Positions 1 to 7,350 of a stretch of 10,422 nucleotides of DNA are shown here, one piece after another (position 1 is the first letter of the stretch; the number at the start of each line of letters is the position of its first letter). The notes beneath the pieces are model-generated. The model had not been told where the DNA came from. It searched no databases and was given only the letters and a program-made list of their open reading frames with translations. The position numbers were made by a program, and so were the translations under genes. Location of the stretch: the NCBI GenBank assembly GCA_021808195.1, contig JAKBCE010000085.1:1-10422 (forward strand), written 5' to 3'. The stretch comes from Pseudomonadota bacterium. Its GTDB lineage: Bacteria; Pseudomonadota; Gammaproteobacteria; Steroidobacterales; Steroidobacteraceae.

Positions 1-900
1 GTCGTCCGTGAGATCGCCGCGCAGATGGCGCGCGCCGCGCCGGCGATGGCCGGCACCTCGCCGCACAGCGAGGTCGCCATGCTCCAGTCCTACGACAGCC
101 GCTGGGCGATCGACTTCCAGCGCCAGACTCGCCGCTACCACCAGCTTGGCGTACTACTCGATTATTATCGTCCGCTCGAGAATTTGACACATGCGGTCGA
201 CATCGTTTCAGCCCGCGCACCGCTTACCCATTACAAGATCGTGTTTGCTCCGAGCCTGAATGTCATCTCAAAGCCGCTCGCGCAGCACCTGCGCTCCTAC
301 GTGCACCGCGGCGGCGTGCTCGTGCTCGGACCACGCAGCGGCATGAAAGATTCGTATGACCGGCTTAACGTCGAGCGCCAACCAGGCCCCCTGGTGCCGA
401 TGCTCGGCGGCCGGGTACAGCAGTACTACGCTCTTGATAGGCCTGTTAAGGTGAGCGGTGCGCTCGGCAGCGGTACGGGTCGGATATGGGCCGAGGCATT
501 GTCGCTGAATTCTGCGGCGACGCGCGTGCTGCTGCGTTACGGCGCCGGCAACGCCTGGCTCACTCGTCGGGCCGCGGCGCTTGAGCACCGCTACGGCCAC
601 GGCGCGATCATTTACCTCGGCACGATCCTTAACCGGCATCTGATGCATGCGTTCGTCGCGCAGCAGCTCGTGAGCGCCGGTGTGCGCTCGCCCTTTGGGG
701 TGCTGCCGACGGGGGTCGAGCTGATGCGGCGCGTTGGCGATGGCCGCGAAATCGTGATCGTCATCAATCACGCCTCGACCGCCCGCAAGGTTCAGCTCCC
801 GTATGCCATGCACGACGTGATGCACACGGGTCACGTCGTTCGTCAGCTCGACCTTCGTCCACAGGGCGTAGCAGTGCTGGAACGCTCGCGAACCTCATGA
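1..900 (+). CDS. Beta-galactosidase, GH42 family, C-terminal part (5' truncated by window edge)
   Basis: The frame is open from base 1 to the TGA at 898-900, so the gene starts upstream; the ATG at 25 is internal. What is visible matches the GH42 trimerisation and C-terminal domains, not the catalytic barrel. At bases 55-180 there is the SPHSEVAMLQSYDSRWA segment followed by a run ending in LLDYYRPL. Next comes the region around YKIVFAPSLNV (about 232-264), then the Rossmann-like HRGGVLVLGPRSGMKD stretch (about 304-351), where GH42 enzymes carry a conserved RSG..D. The last 60 residues form a small beta domain. Known family role: hydrolysis of terminal beta-D-galactosides, usually from oligosaccharides. 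The catalytic glutamates and any signal peptide lie outside the window, so location and specificity cannot be read. The stop overlaps the next start as ATGA, so it is co-translated with the fucosidase. GH42 members acting on other beta- or alpha-linked pentoses or galactosides are an alternative. Confidence 0.85.
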   Translation, partial: VVREIAAQMARAAPAMAGTSPHSEVAMLQSYDSRWAIDFQRQTRRYHQLGVLLDYYRPLENLTHAVDIVSARAPLTHYKIVFAPSLNVISKPLAQHLRSYVHRGGVLVLGPRSGMKDSYDRLNVERQPGPLVPMLGGRVQQYYALDRPVKVSGALGSGTGRIWAEALSLNSAATRVLLRYGAGNAWLTRRAAALEHRYGHGAIIYLGTILNRHLMHAFVAQQLVSAGVRSPFGVLPTGVELMRRVGDGREIVIVINHASTARKVQLPYAMHDVMHTGHVVRQLDLRPQGVAVLERSRTS

Positions 901-2663
901 ACATACTCCCCGCCTCTGCACTGAACGAGTCCACCATGCCCCATCGCAGCACATTCCCGCGGCCGCGTTCCCCGAGCGTGCGTCTTCCCCTGGCGAGCCT
1001 TTCATTACTCGCTGCATGGTGCGCAGGCAACGCCCTCGCGCCGGCCCAGGGCGCGAGCGCCCCGACGGTGGCCGCGCAAGTGCGCAGCGTGCACACTTTT
1101 CCGCCGCTGTGGGACGAGCCGAAGAACTACGAGAAGCTGCTGCACCAGCAAATGCGCAAAGTCGCCACGACCGTGCGGCGCGGTCCGTTCAAGGCGAATT
1201 GGCAGTCACTCGAGGCGTACCACGCCCCGCGCTGGTTTCGGAATGCGAAATTCGGAATTTTTGTCCATTGGGGTGTTTTTTCGGTACCGGCGTTCCAAAG
1301 CGAGTGGTATTCACGAAACATGTACGTGAAAGGCTCGATAGCTTATGAGTACCAGCGAGCGGTGTACGGTCCGCTTTCGAAGTTTGGTTACAAGAATTTT
1401 ATTGTTCGTTTCACAATGGCACAGTTCAATCCTACGGCTTGGGCCGCTCTGTTCAAGCAGGCAGGTGCGCGCTACGTTGTACCCGTCGCAGAGCACTGCG
1501 ACGGATTCGCCGAATACAACTCTAAGTTCACTTTGTGGGATGCAGTGCGCATGGGGCCGAAGCAGGACCTGGTGGGCGAGCTCGAGAGGGCAGTGCGCGC
1601 CGACGGAATGCGCTTTGGCGTCTCCTCGCACCGGGCCGAGCACTGGTGGTGGTACCACCCGGGCACGAAGTACGATTCCGACGTCAATGATCCGCGCTAC
1701 GCCGGGCTGTACGGTCCCGCCGAGCCGATGCACCTGCCCGGCGATCATTCGCAGGGGGAGCCGAACCCCAACCAACTGCAGGATTGGTTGCCGCCGTCCA
1801 AGGCGTTCCTTCAGGATTGGCTGGCGCGCAGCACCGAGCTGGTCGATGAGTATCACCCGGACTTCCTGTACTTCGATTGGTGGATCAATCAGCCGGCGTT
1901 CGCACCCTATCTGCAGCGCATGGCCGCGTATTACTACGACGTGGCCGCCGCCCGGCATCAGGGAGTCGTGCTGACGTACAAGCTGCAGGCGTTCGCCGCG
2001 GGCACGGCGGTCCTGGACATCGAGCGCGGCAAGCTCGATACGCTCAGGCTGCGGCCGTGGGAGAGCGATACCTCGGTGAGCCTGGATTCCTGGGGCTACG
2101 TGCGCGACGACAAATACCGCTCGGCCCGTTCGCTGCTCACCGACCTCATCGACATCGTGAGCAAGAACGGTGACATGCTGCTGAACATCGGGCCGCGCGC
2201 CAATGGGACGATTCCCGGCAAGGTACGGCACATCCTGCTGCAGATGGGCGCTTGGCTGAAGGTCAACGGCCAGGCGATCTACGGTACCCGGCCGTGGGTG
2301 CTCTACGGTGAGGGCCCGACTCAGGCACCGAGCGGTCGCGACAACGGTCAGCGGTACACGGCGGAGGATTTTCGCTTCACGCAGAAGCAAGGGATATTGT
2401 ATGCGCTCGGCATGGCTCGGCCGCGAGACGGAAAGGCGCTGATCGAGACGCTCTATCGGGCGACCCCGTATCTGTCGGGCCCGATCACCCGCGTCGTGCT
2501 GCTCGGGGATCCGCAGCCGATCACGTGGCGGCAGACGCACCAGGGTCTGAGCGTCACCCTGCCCCCGACCCGCAGCGCGATGCCGTATGTCTTGAAGATT
2601 CTCACCGGTCCGACCGCCGCGCGGTCCGGACACGCGGAGGTGCCTCGTGCTGCTCGAGGGTAA
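897..2663 (+). CDS. Exported alpha-L-fucosidase, GH29 family
   Basis: Predicted to release terminal alpha-L-fucose by the retaining mechanism known for GH29. In the 588-residue reading, the HWG motif is at 124-126, EWY at 136-138, EHCDGF at 199-204, and FLYFDWW at 323-329. D327 is the expected nucleophile by position. A WE at 388-389 precedes SLDSWGY (395-401), and NGDMLLNIGP (424-433) closes the barrel as in the family. About 120 C-terminal residues look like the usual beta-sandwich. The N terminus has a Sec-type signal: an Arg-rich stretch, then LPLASLSLLAAW (30-41), with likely cleavage near 47-54. The Trp before Cys42 argues against a lipoprotein. I keep the ATG at 897 because it overlaps the upstream stop as ATGA. 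The ATG at 936 would give a shorter, more ordinary signal n-region and a 575-residue protein, and is a real alternative. The acid/base residue is not certain; E389 is a candidate. Bases about 1230-1560 are less GC-rich than the rest. Confidence 0.92.
   Translation: MNILPASALNESTMPHRSTFPRPRSPSVRLPLASLSLLAAWCAGNALAPAQGASAPTVAAQVRSVHTFPPLWDEPKNYEKLLHQQMRKVATTVRRGPFKANWQSLEAYHAPRWFRNAKFGIFVHWGVFSVPAFQSEWYSRNMYVKGSIAYEYQRAVYGPLSKFGYKNFIVRFTMAQFNPTAWAALFKQAGARYVVPVAEHCDGFAEYNSKFTLWDAVRMGPKQDLVGELERAVRADGMRFGVSSHRAEHWWWYHPGTKYDSDVNDPRYAGLYGPAEPMHLPGDHSQGEPNPNQLQDWLPPSKAFLQDWLARSTELVDEYHPDFLYFDWWINQPAFAPYLQRMAAYYYDVAAARHQGVVLTYKLQAFAAGTAVLDIERGKLDTLRLRPWESDTSVSLDSWGYVRDDKYRSARSLLTDLIDIVSKNGDMLLNIGPRANGTIPGKVRHILLQMGAWLKVNGQAIYGTRPWVLYGEGPTQAPSGRDNGQRYTAEDFRFTQKQGILYALGMARPRDGKALIETLYRATPYLSGPITRVVLLGDPQPITWRQTHQGLSVTLPPTRSAMPYVLKILTGPTAARSGHAEVPRAARG
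2636..2640 (+). promoter_or_regulatory. Strong Shine-Dalgarno GGAGG for the dehydrogenase, inside the fucosidase gene
   Basis: GGAGG lies six bases before the GTG at 2647, within the last codons of the fucosidase. It fixes the non-ATG start of the dehydrogenase and suggests reinitiation by ribosomes finishing the fucosidase, whose stop is at 2661-2663. Confidence 0.75.
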
Positions 2664-3408
2664 GCGAGTTCTGATCACCGGCGCCTCGCGTGGCATTGGC
2701 CGTGCCACCGCCGTCGAGTGCGCGCGTCAGGGTGCGGACGTGGCGCTCAACTGGTTCAAGGACCGGTCCGGAATCGAGGCGACACTGGCCGAGCTCGAAC
2801 CGTTCGGCCGCCGGACCCTCGCGGTCGAAGGCGACGTCGCGCTGGCGGAGTCTGCCGATCAATTCGTCGCGCGTGCCGCCGCTGCCCTCGGCGGCGTCGA
2901 TGTGTTCGTGAGCAACGCCGGTATCTGCCCGTTTCATGCGTTTCTCGATACCCCGCCCGAAGTCTTCGAACGCACGATGGCGGTCAATCTGCACGGTGCC
3001 TATTACATGACCCAGGCTGCCGCACGGCAGATGAAGCGGCAGGGCTCGGGTGGCGCGCTGATCGCGATCAGCTCGATCAGCGCCCTCGTCGGCGGCGGAA
3101 TGCAGGCGCATTACACCCCGACCAAGGCCGGCGTGCACTCGCTGATGCAATCGTGCGCGGTCGCGCTCGGACCTTATGGGATTCGCTGCAATTCGGTCAT
3201 GCCAGGCACCATTGCGACGGACATCAACCGGGAGGATCTGGCCGATCCGGCCAAACGAGCCTACATGGAGGGGCGCATTCCGCTCGGACGACTCGGCGAG
3301 CCGCGCGATGTCGCCGGGTGTGTGGTGTTTCTCGCGTCCGATCTCGCCCGCTACGTCACGGGCGCCGCGGTCCTGGTCGACGGCGGTCTGTTCGTGAACC
3401 TGCAATAA
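2647..3408 (+). CDS. L-rhamnose 1-dehydrogenase-like short-chain dehydrogenase/reductase
   Basis: A 253-residue classical SDR, predicted cytoplasmic because no signal is present. It has the nucleotide-binding TGASRGIG (11-18), the NAG motif (90-92), structural N114, and the catalytic set S143, Y156, K160. From memory, NAGICPFHAFLD (90-101), SSISALVGGGMQ (142-153), HYTPTKAG (155-162) and the C-terminal GGLFVNLQ closely resemble L-rhamnose 1-dehydrogenases of the non-phosphorylated pathway (Azotobacter vinelandii type), which oxidise L-rhamnose to L-rhamnono-lactone with NAD(P)+. R15 and the absence of an acidic residue at the end of the second strand (VALNWFKDR, 32-40) suggest that NADP can be used. 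The start is GTG with GGAGG six bases upstream, overlapping the fucosidase by 17 bases. The operon position next to a fucosidase leaves L-fucose dehydrogenase as an alternative. No lactonase, dehydratase or aldolase of the pathway is in the window. Confidence 0.82.
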   Translation: MLLEGKRVLITGASRGIGRATAVECARQGADVALNWFKDRSGIEATLAELEPFGRRTLAVEGDVALAESADQFVARAAAALGGVDVFVSNAGICPFHAFLDTPPEVFERTMAVNLHGAYYMTQAAARQMKRQGSGGALIAISSISALVGGGMQAHYTPTKAGVHSLMQSCAVALGPYGIRCNSVMPGTIATDINREDLADPAKRAYMEGRIPLGRLGEPRDVAGCVVFLASDLARYVTGAAVLVDGGLFVNLQ

Positions 3409-3424
3409 CGCGCGCAAGCAGAAT

Positions 3425-3458
3425 GCGCGACGCCGGCCATCCTGGCTCGGCGCCGCGC
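3425..3458. terminator. GC-rich hairpin between convergent genes, probable bidirectional terminator element
   Basis: The 34 bases fold into a stem of 14 pairs. Bases 3425-3429 pair with 3454-3458, 3431-3435 with 3448-3452 around one A/C mismatch, and 3436-3439 with 3443-3446 past a bulged T at 3447, leaving a 3-base loop at 3440-3442. It sits in the 69-base gap between the stop of the dehydrogenase (3408) and the stop of the minus-strand propeller gene (3478). There is no clear T-run on either side (a G-run follows on plus, ATTCTGCT on minus), so it is not a textbook intrinsic terminator. It may stabilise 3' ends or assist Rho-dependent ending. Confidence 0.5.
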
Positions 3459-3477
3459 GGGGGGCTGGACAATCCGC

Positions 3478-4551
3478 TCAGCGCGTCCAGGGCCGCGAGC
3501 GCGCCACGGTGATGGCGCGATCGTCGTGCGGCCACTTGCCGCTGACGCAGCAATAAAATTGATACAGCGTGTCGTCGGCATAAATCACCGACGGCTTGTG
3601 CGCGAAGTCCTCGTCGATCGAGCCCGGCGGGCCGACGTCGACCATGATTTCCGGCACTTTCGTCAGATGGTACGGATCCCGGCCGAGCGCGAGCAGATCA
3701 CGGGCATGGCCGTCGTTGGCAAACCCGTAGTAGTACACGCCCCACCATGGCCCCCAACGCACCACGCAGGGGTCACTGGCAAACCGCGCATCCCAGGACT
3801 TCGGCCCACCGTGACGGAGGATCGGGTTGCCCGGATATCGGGTCCAGGTCTTCAGATCCGGCGATGTCGCGATGCCGATCTGCTCGTGCCAGTCGCGCGC
3901 ATGGTTGGACTTTGCGTTGTAGAAAAGGTAGTAGAGCCCGTCATTGCGAACCAGGTACGCCTTATAGAGGCCGCCGGCCTCCCAGGGCAACGACGGATCG
4001 GGCGTGAGGATCGGATCGGTGATGTCCCAGTGCAGCAGGTCCTTGCTGTAGGCCAGACCGATGACCCCCGGCCCCTGTTCGTACCCCGGGTGAGGACACG
4101 CGAACCACGTGGCCACGTACTGGCCGGCGACCTTGATCAACGAGCCGCGTGAGTGCAGTCCGTCCTCGCGCAGGATCGACATCATCGCGATGTTGTAGCG
4201 CGTCACCGGATTCTTCGGGTCGCGGTGCAGAATCTGCCCCACGCGCGTCCAGTGTTCCAGGTCATGGGATTCGGCGAGACCGGTCTGATAGCCGATGCCG
4301 TCGAAGCCGATGTACGTCATGCAGTAGCGACCCTCGTGCTCGAACACGAAGGGGCAATCGACGAGCAACCGGTCGAAACTTCCGGGCACGCCCGAGCGGG
4401 TGAGAATGCGCTGCTCGAGCTTGTACGGCGTACGAAACGGCGCGATGTCCGGCAGGCGTGCGGCCGGTTTCCCGACCGCACGCCGCACCGACAATCCCGC
4501 GCCCGCCGCCACCATCCCGGTGAGCAGAGCTCGTCTGCGATGATCGACCAT
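3478..4551 (-). CDS. Tat-exported five-bladed beta-propeller glycosidase, GH43/GH130-like, family not settled
   Basis: This 357-residue protein has a twin-arginine signal: HRRRALLTG (4-12), hydrophobic 13-21, and an Arg-Arg in the c-region (23-24) of the kind that discourages Sec export. The mature part shows propeller blades with the repeated S.DL..W pattern: LAESHDLEHWTRVG (92-105), LAYSKDLLHWDI (166-177) and IATSPDLKTWTRYPG (227-241), then LGRDPYHLTKVPEIM (289-303). Acidic candidates for the active site are D65 in LLVDCPF, E191 in PWEAGG, D260 in ASDP, and E314/D315 in SIDEDFAHKPS. I infer a periplasmic glycosidase acting on a side-chain sugar imported by the receptor encoded just upstream; I cannot assign the sugar. 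It follows the receptor gene by 15 bases and should share its transcript. A GH32/GH43-superfamily protein, a phosphorylase-like GH130 relative, or a non-catalytic propeller are alternatives. Confidence 0.7.
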   Translation of the reverse strand: MVDHRRRALLTGMVAAGAGLSVRRAVGKPAARLPDIAPFRTPYKLEQRILTRSGVPGSFDRLLVDCPFVFEHEGRYCMTYIGFDGIGYQTGLAESHDLEHWTRVGQILHRDPKNPVTRYNIAMMSILREDGLHSRGSLIKVAGQYVATWFACPHPGYEQGPGVIGLAYSKDLLHWDITDPILTPDPSLPWEAGGLYKAYLVRNDGLYYLFYNAKSNHARDWHEQIGIATSPDLKTWTRYPGNPILRHGGPKSWDARFASDPCVVRWGPWWGVYYYGFANDGHARDLLALGRDPYHLTKVPEIMVDVGPPGSIDEDFAHKPSVIYADDTLYQFYCCVSGKWPHDDRAITVARSRPWTR

Positions 4552-4562
4552 GGCGCGCGGGT

Positions 4563-4568
4563 CTCCTT
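4563..4568 (-). promoter_or_regulatory. Shine-Dalgarno AAGGAG of the propeller gene, overlapping the receptor stop codon
   Basis: On the minus strand AAGGAG spans 4568-4563 and shares its two A bases with the TAA stop of the receptor (4569-4567). An 11-base spacer leads to the ATG at 4551. This supports the chosen start and a two-gene transcript. Confidence 0.65.
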
Positions 4569-7269
4569 AGAGCTTCAGGTTCACCCCGACCATGACCTCG
4601 CGGTCATCCACCGTCGCGCCCTGCGGCAGTGTCGGGGTTCCGTAGTAGGTCACGATCTTCGTGCGCAGCAGGTTCGAGCCCTGGGCATACACCGACAGAT
4701 GACGGTTGATCTGATACTCGAGCGAGGCGTCGAGCCAGCCATAGCTTGCGGTGTAGATCGGGTTCGCCGCGAGCTGCGCGTTCGAGCCGTTGTACAGCGA
4801 GGTGTAGAAGTCGCTGCGCCAGTTGTAGGCGATGCGGAACGACACCGGACCCTTCTCGTAGATGCCGATCAGGTTGTAGCTGTTCTTTGAGAGCCCCGGC
4901 AGCGTCGTCGTCTGGCCGGCGACCGCAGTCGGTGCCGCGGCGTCGATGTACGTGTAGTTCGCCGCGATGCCGAGGCCGCTCAGCCAGCCCGGCAGGTCGC
5001 GGAAGAACTGCTGGTAACCGAGCTCCAGCCCCTTCAGCGAGGCGTTGCCGCCGTCAACTGCGCCGGTCAGGTTGTACGTGACCCCGTTGATGGCGAATGC
5101 GTCCTGCTGCGTCTCGGAAAGCCAGAAGTTCTGCAGACGCTTGTAGAAAACGTCGGCGGTGACCGCCGAGCCGTGGGCGAAATAGTACTCGAGTGAGGTG
5201 TCGAACTGCGTAGCCGTCGTGGGCTTGAGGTTCGGATTGCCGCCGCTCGCCGCACCCTGCGCCGGCAGCAGGCTGATCGACGGGCGGATCTGGCTGAAAT
5301 CCGGGTACGCGATCGCCTTGGACGCCGCGAAGCGCCACTGCAGGTCATGGGTCAGCTTGAACAGCAGGTTCAGGCTCGGCAGCGCGTCGGTCTCACCGTG
5401 CGAGAAGTTCGCCGGGGTGTAGACGCCTGCGTTGCCGATTTCACCAGTCATGAAGTCCTCGTGCCGCACGACGCGCACCCCGACGTTGCCGCTCATTGGG
5501 ACACCGACATGCGCCTCGAAGTTCAACTGGACGAACCCGGCATAGGTGCGTTCATCGACGTTGTAGTCCGCGGTGCCGTTGTCCGTGGGCATCGGCGCGC
5601 CAAAGGCGCTATACACGCTCGGCGCTTCGAAGTGCAGCTTACTCGGGTCGAATACCGTGTAGTCCGGAATGACGGGCGCGGAGGAGACGGCCGAGAGGAA
5701 CGGGCTGAGCGGGACGTTTGCGAACCACTGAGAGTTCGCCTGGATCTGCGCGCTGTCGATGGCCGCAAAGGTGGACCACTGATTGAACTGGTCCTTGCGA
5801 TCGGCGTACCGCACGCCGCTTTCCACGGAACTGAGGAATCCGTGCGCAAACGCGTAGCTCACGTTCAGCGTGCCGGCGGTCTCACTCCCGCGGAAATGCT
5901 GCTCGGTGTCGTAGAGATAGCTGTGGTAGTTGCTGGAGGTGCTGTCGTTGAAGTTCGCGAGGTTGGTCAGATCGAAACCCGGTACGAGCGAGGTCGTGAT
6001 CCCGGAGGTCGAGACGCTCTGCGAGATGGTCGGCACGGTCGTGCCGATGTCGACGGCCGGGTTGTTCAGCCGTTCGGTCGCTTTGTCGTAGCTGATGTCG
6101 CCCGTGACGGTCCACGGAATCGGCGTCCATTTCAGGTGCAGATTGTACTGGCGGTTGACGTCCTCGACGGTCCGCCACGCACCCACGGTGCTCGCCAGCC
6201 CATTGTTGAACGTGACGGCGCTTGCGTCGCTGGTGCCCGGGAAGAGCGAGACCGAGCCCGGCTGAATGGTGCCGCCGCCCTGCTGCGAGTAGAACGTGTA
6301 CTGATTCTGCGCCCAGGTGAAATCTTCGCTCGTGGCCTCGGCGTACGCCTGGAAGTCCTGGGTCGGTTGCCACTGCAGCACGGCATCGACGCCGACGCGG
6401 TGGCGATTGCCGACGAACATCGTGTTGTACACACCGTTGGTGTATTCGACGGTCTTGCCGGGAACGGCGGTCTTGCTGAGGGCGATCGAATTGTTCGTCG
6501 CGCCGTCTTCGCGGTAGGCCCGGTCGTGATAGGAGAAATCGAGCAGGGCGCCGATTTTGCCGATGCCGGTGTGCCAGATATCACTCGCCAGCATGTTGAA
6601 GTTTGGCTTGGCCGTGCCGATCATGTCGCCGTACGTCTCCCCGGCGCTGAAGTCGAGCTGGTGGCCCGCAAAATCGAACGGCCGATGCGTACGCAGGTCG
6701 ACCGTGCCGGCGAGGCCCCCGGCGATCAGGCTCGCCGTGGGGTCCTTATAGACGTCGATCCCGGCGAGCAGCGAGGATGGAATGTCCTCGAGGTTTAGCA
6801 CGCGGCTGCCGGTGGCGCTGAACACTTCGCGGCCATTCAAGGTGGTCTCGGCGTAGGGGAGACCGCGAATTTCATAGCCGCTGTTGACGACTGAGCCGCC
6901 GATGTTAACCGTGCCGCCGCCTTCGCCGAGCTGGCGGCTGACCTGGATACCGGGGATGCGCTGCAGGGCATCGATGGCGGTGACGTCGGGGAGCTTGCCG
7001 ATCTGGGACGCGACGATGGCATCTTCGATGGTGTTCGAGAAGCGTTTGATGTTCAGCGCGCTCTCCATGCTGGCGCGAATGCCGGTCACGACGACTTCCT
7101 GCAGGACCGCCGGCGCCGCGGCTTTCTTTTGTTCGTGGGCGCTGCCCGCGGTCGAGTCGGCGGCCGGTGCGGCCTGGGGGCCGGGCCCGGCGGATTTGGC
7201 CCAGGCGGGCACGGCGCCGGCCAATGCCAGGGCGACGGCTCCGGACACGAGCCTTGACGTGAGCTTCAT
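4567..7269 (-). CDS. TonB-dependent outer-membrane receptor for an oligosaccharide (Xanthomonas/Caulobacter type)
   Basis: A 900-residue receptor predicted to take up glycan fragments across the outer membrane using TonB/ExbBD energy. Residues 1-24 are a Sec signal ending in PAWA, and an Ala/Pro-rich linker runs to about 55. The TonB box is LQEVVVTG (56-63), followed by IRASMESALNIKR (64-76) and AIVASQIGKLPD (84-95), the start of the plug that is characteristic of the Xanthomonas/Caulobacter receptor subfamily. The plug continues through IRGLPYAETTLNGRE (134-148), IDVYKDPTASLIAGGLAGTV (171-190) and DLRTHRPF; the remainder is a beta-barrel. The start at 7269 follows GAGGGGGA with a 6-base gap; the frame runs open further upstream, but a longer start would lose the signal peptide and cross into the divergent gene. 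There is no N-terminal signalling (STN) domain, so it probably does not drive an anti-sigma cascade. The protein ends in NLKL, without the common terminal aromatic. The substrate is inferred only from its neighbours. Confidence 0.92.
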   Translation of the reverse strand: MKLTSRLVSGAVALALAGAVPAWAKSAGPGPQAAPAADSTAGSAHEQKKAAAPAVLQEVVVTGIRASMESALNIKRFSNTIEDAIVASQIGKLPDVTAIDALQRIPGIQVSRQLGEGGGTVNIGGSVVNSGYEIRGLPYAETTLNGREVFSATGSRVLNLEDIPSSLLAGIDVYKDPTASLIAGGLAGTVDLRTHRPFDFAGHQLDFSAGETYGDMIGTAKPNFNMLASDIWHTGIGKIGALLDFSYHDRAYREDGATNNSIALSKTAVPGKTVEYTNGVYNTMFVGNRHRVGVDAVLQWQPTQDFQAYAEATSEDFTWAQNQYTFYSQQGGGTIQPGSVSLFPGTSDASAVTFNNGLASTVGAWRTVEDVNRQYNLHLKWTPIPWTVTGDISYDKATERLNNPAVDIGTTVPTISQSVSTSGITTSLVPGFDLTNLANFNDSTSSNYHSYLYDTEQHFRGSETAGTLNVSYAFAHGFLSSVESGVRYADRKDQFNQWSTFAAIDSAQIQANSQWFANVPLSPFLSAVSSAPVIPDYTVFDPSKLHFEAPSVYSAFGAPMPTDNGTADYNVDERTYAGFVQLNFEAHVGVPMSGNVGVRVVRHEDFMTGEIGNAGVYTPANFSHGETDALPSLNLLFKLTHDLQWRFAASKAIAYPDFSQIRPSISLLPAQGAASGGNPNLKPTTATQFDTSLEYYFAHGSAVTADVFYKRLQNFWLSETQQDAFAINGVTYNLTGAVDGGNASLKGLELGYQQFFRDLPGWLSGLGIAANYTYIDAAAPTAVAGQTTTLPGLSKNSYNLIGIYEKGPVSFRIAYNWRSDFYTSLYNGSNAQLAANPIYTASYGWLDASLEYQINRHLSVYAQGSNLLRTKIVTYYGTPTLPQGATVDDREVMVGVNLKL

Positions 7270-7275
7270 GATCGA

Positions 7276-7283
7276 TCCCCCTC
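7276..7283 (-). promoter_or_regulatory. Shine-Dalgarno GAGGGGGA of the receptor gene
   Basis: On the minus strand this purine run ends six bases before the ATG at 7269 and immediately precedes a clean signal peptide. It decides the start against the open frame that continues upstream. Confidence 0.65.
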
Positions 7284-7350
7284 GAGTCAGTTGATGCAAT
7301 TGTGCAAACGCCTTTGACCGCGATACTCGGCGGTTCCGCCCGCAGCGTTG

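Noticed and set aside
25..27. ATG at 25 as the start of the first gene
   Set aside because: The frame is open to base 1 and the translation continues GH42 sequence; the catalytic domain must lie upstream.
1311..2708. A 465-codon open frame on the minus strand opposite the fucosidase
   Set aside because: It is antisense to a clear GH29 gene, is Arg-rich, shows no family motif, and its openness follows from GC-rich third positions of the real gene.
2602..3417. A 271-codon minus-strand frame opposite the dehydrogenase
   Set aside because: It mirrors the SDR gene almost exactly and has His/Arg-rich composition with no recognisable fold.
5347..6798. A 483-codon open frame on the plus strand opposite the receptor gene
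   Set aside because: It lies wholly inside the receptor gene, has a Val/Arg/Gly-biased composition without recognisable domains, and no ribosome binding site.
6884..7294. A 136-codon plus-strand frame over the receptor plug and signal region
   Set aside because: It is antisense to the TonB-box and plug coding region and has no supporting motif or binding site.
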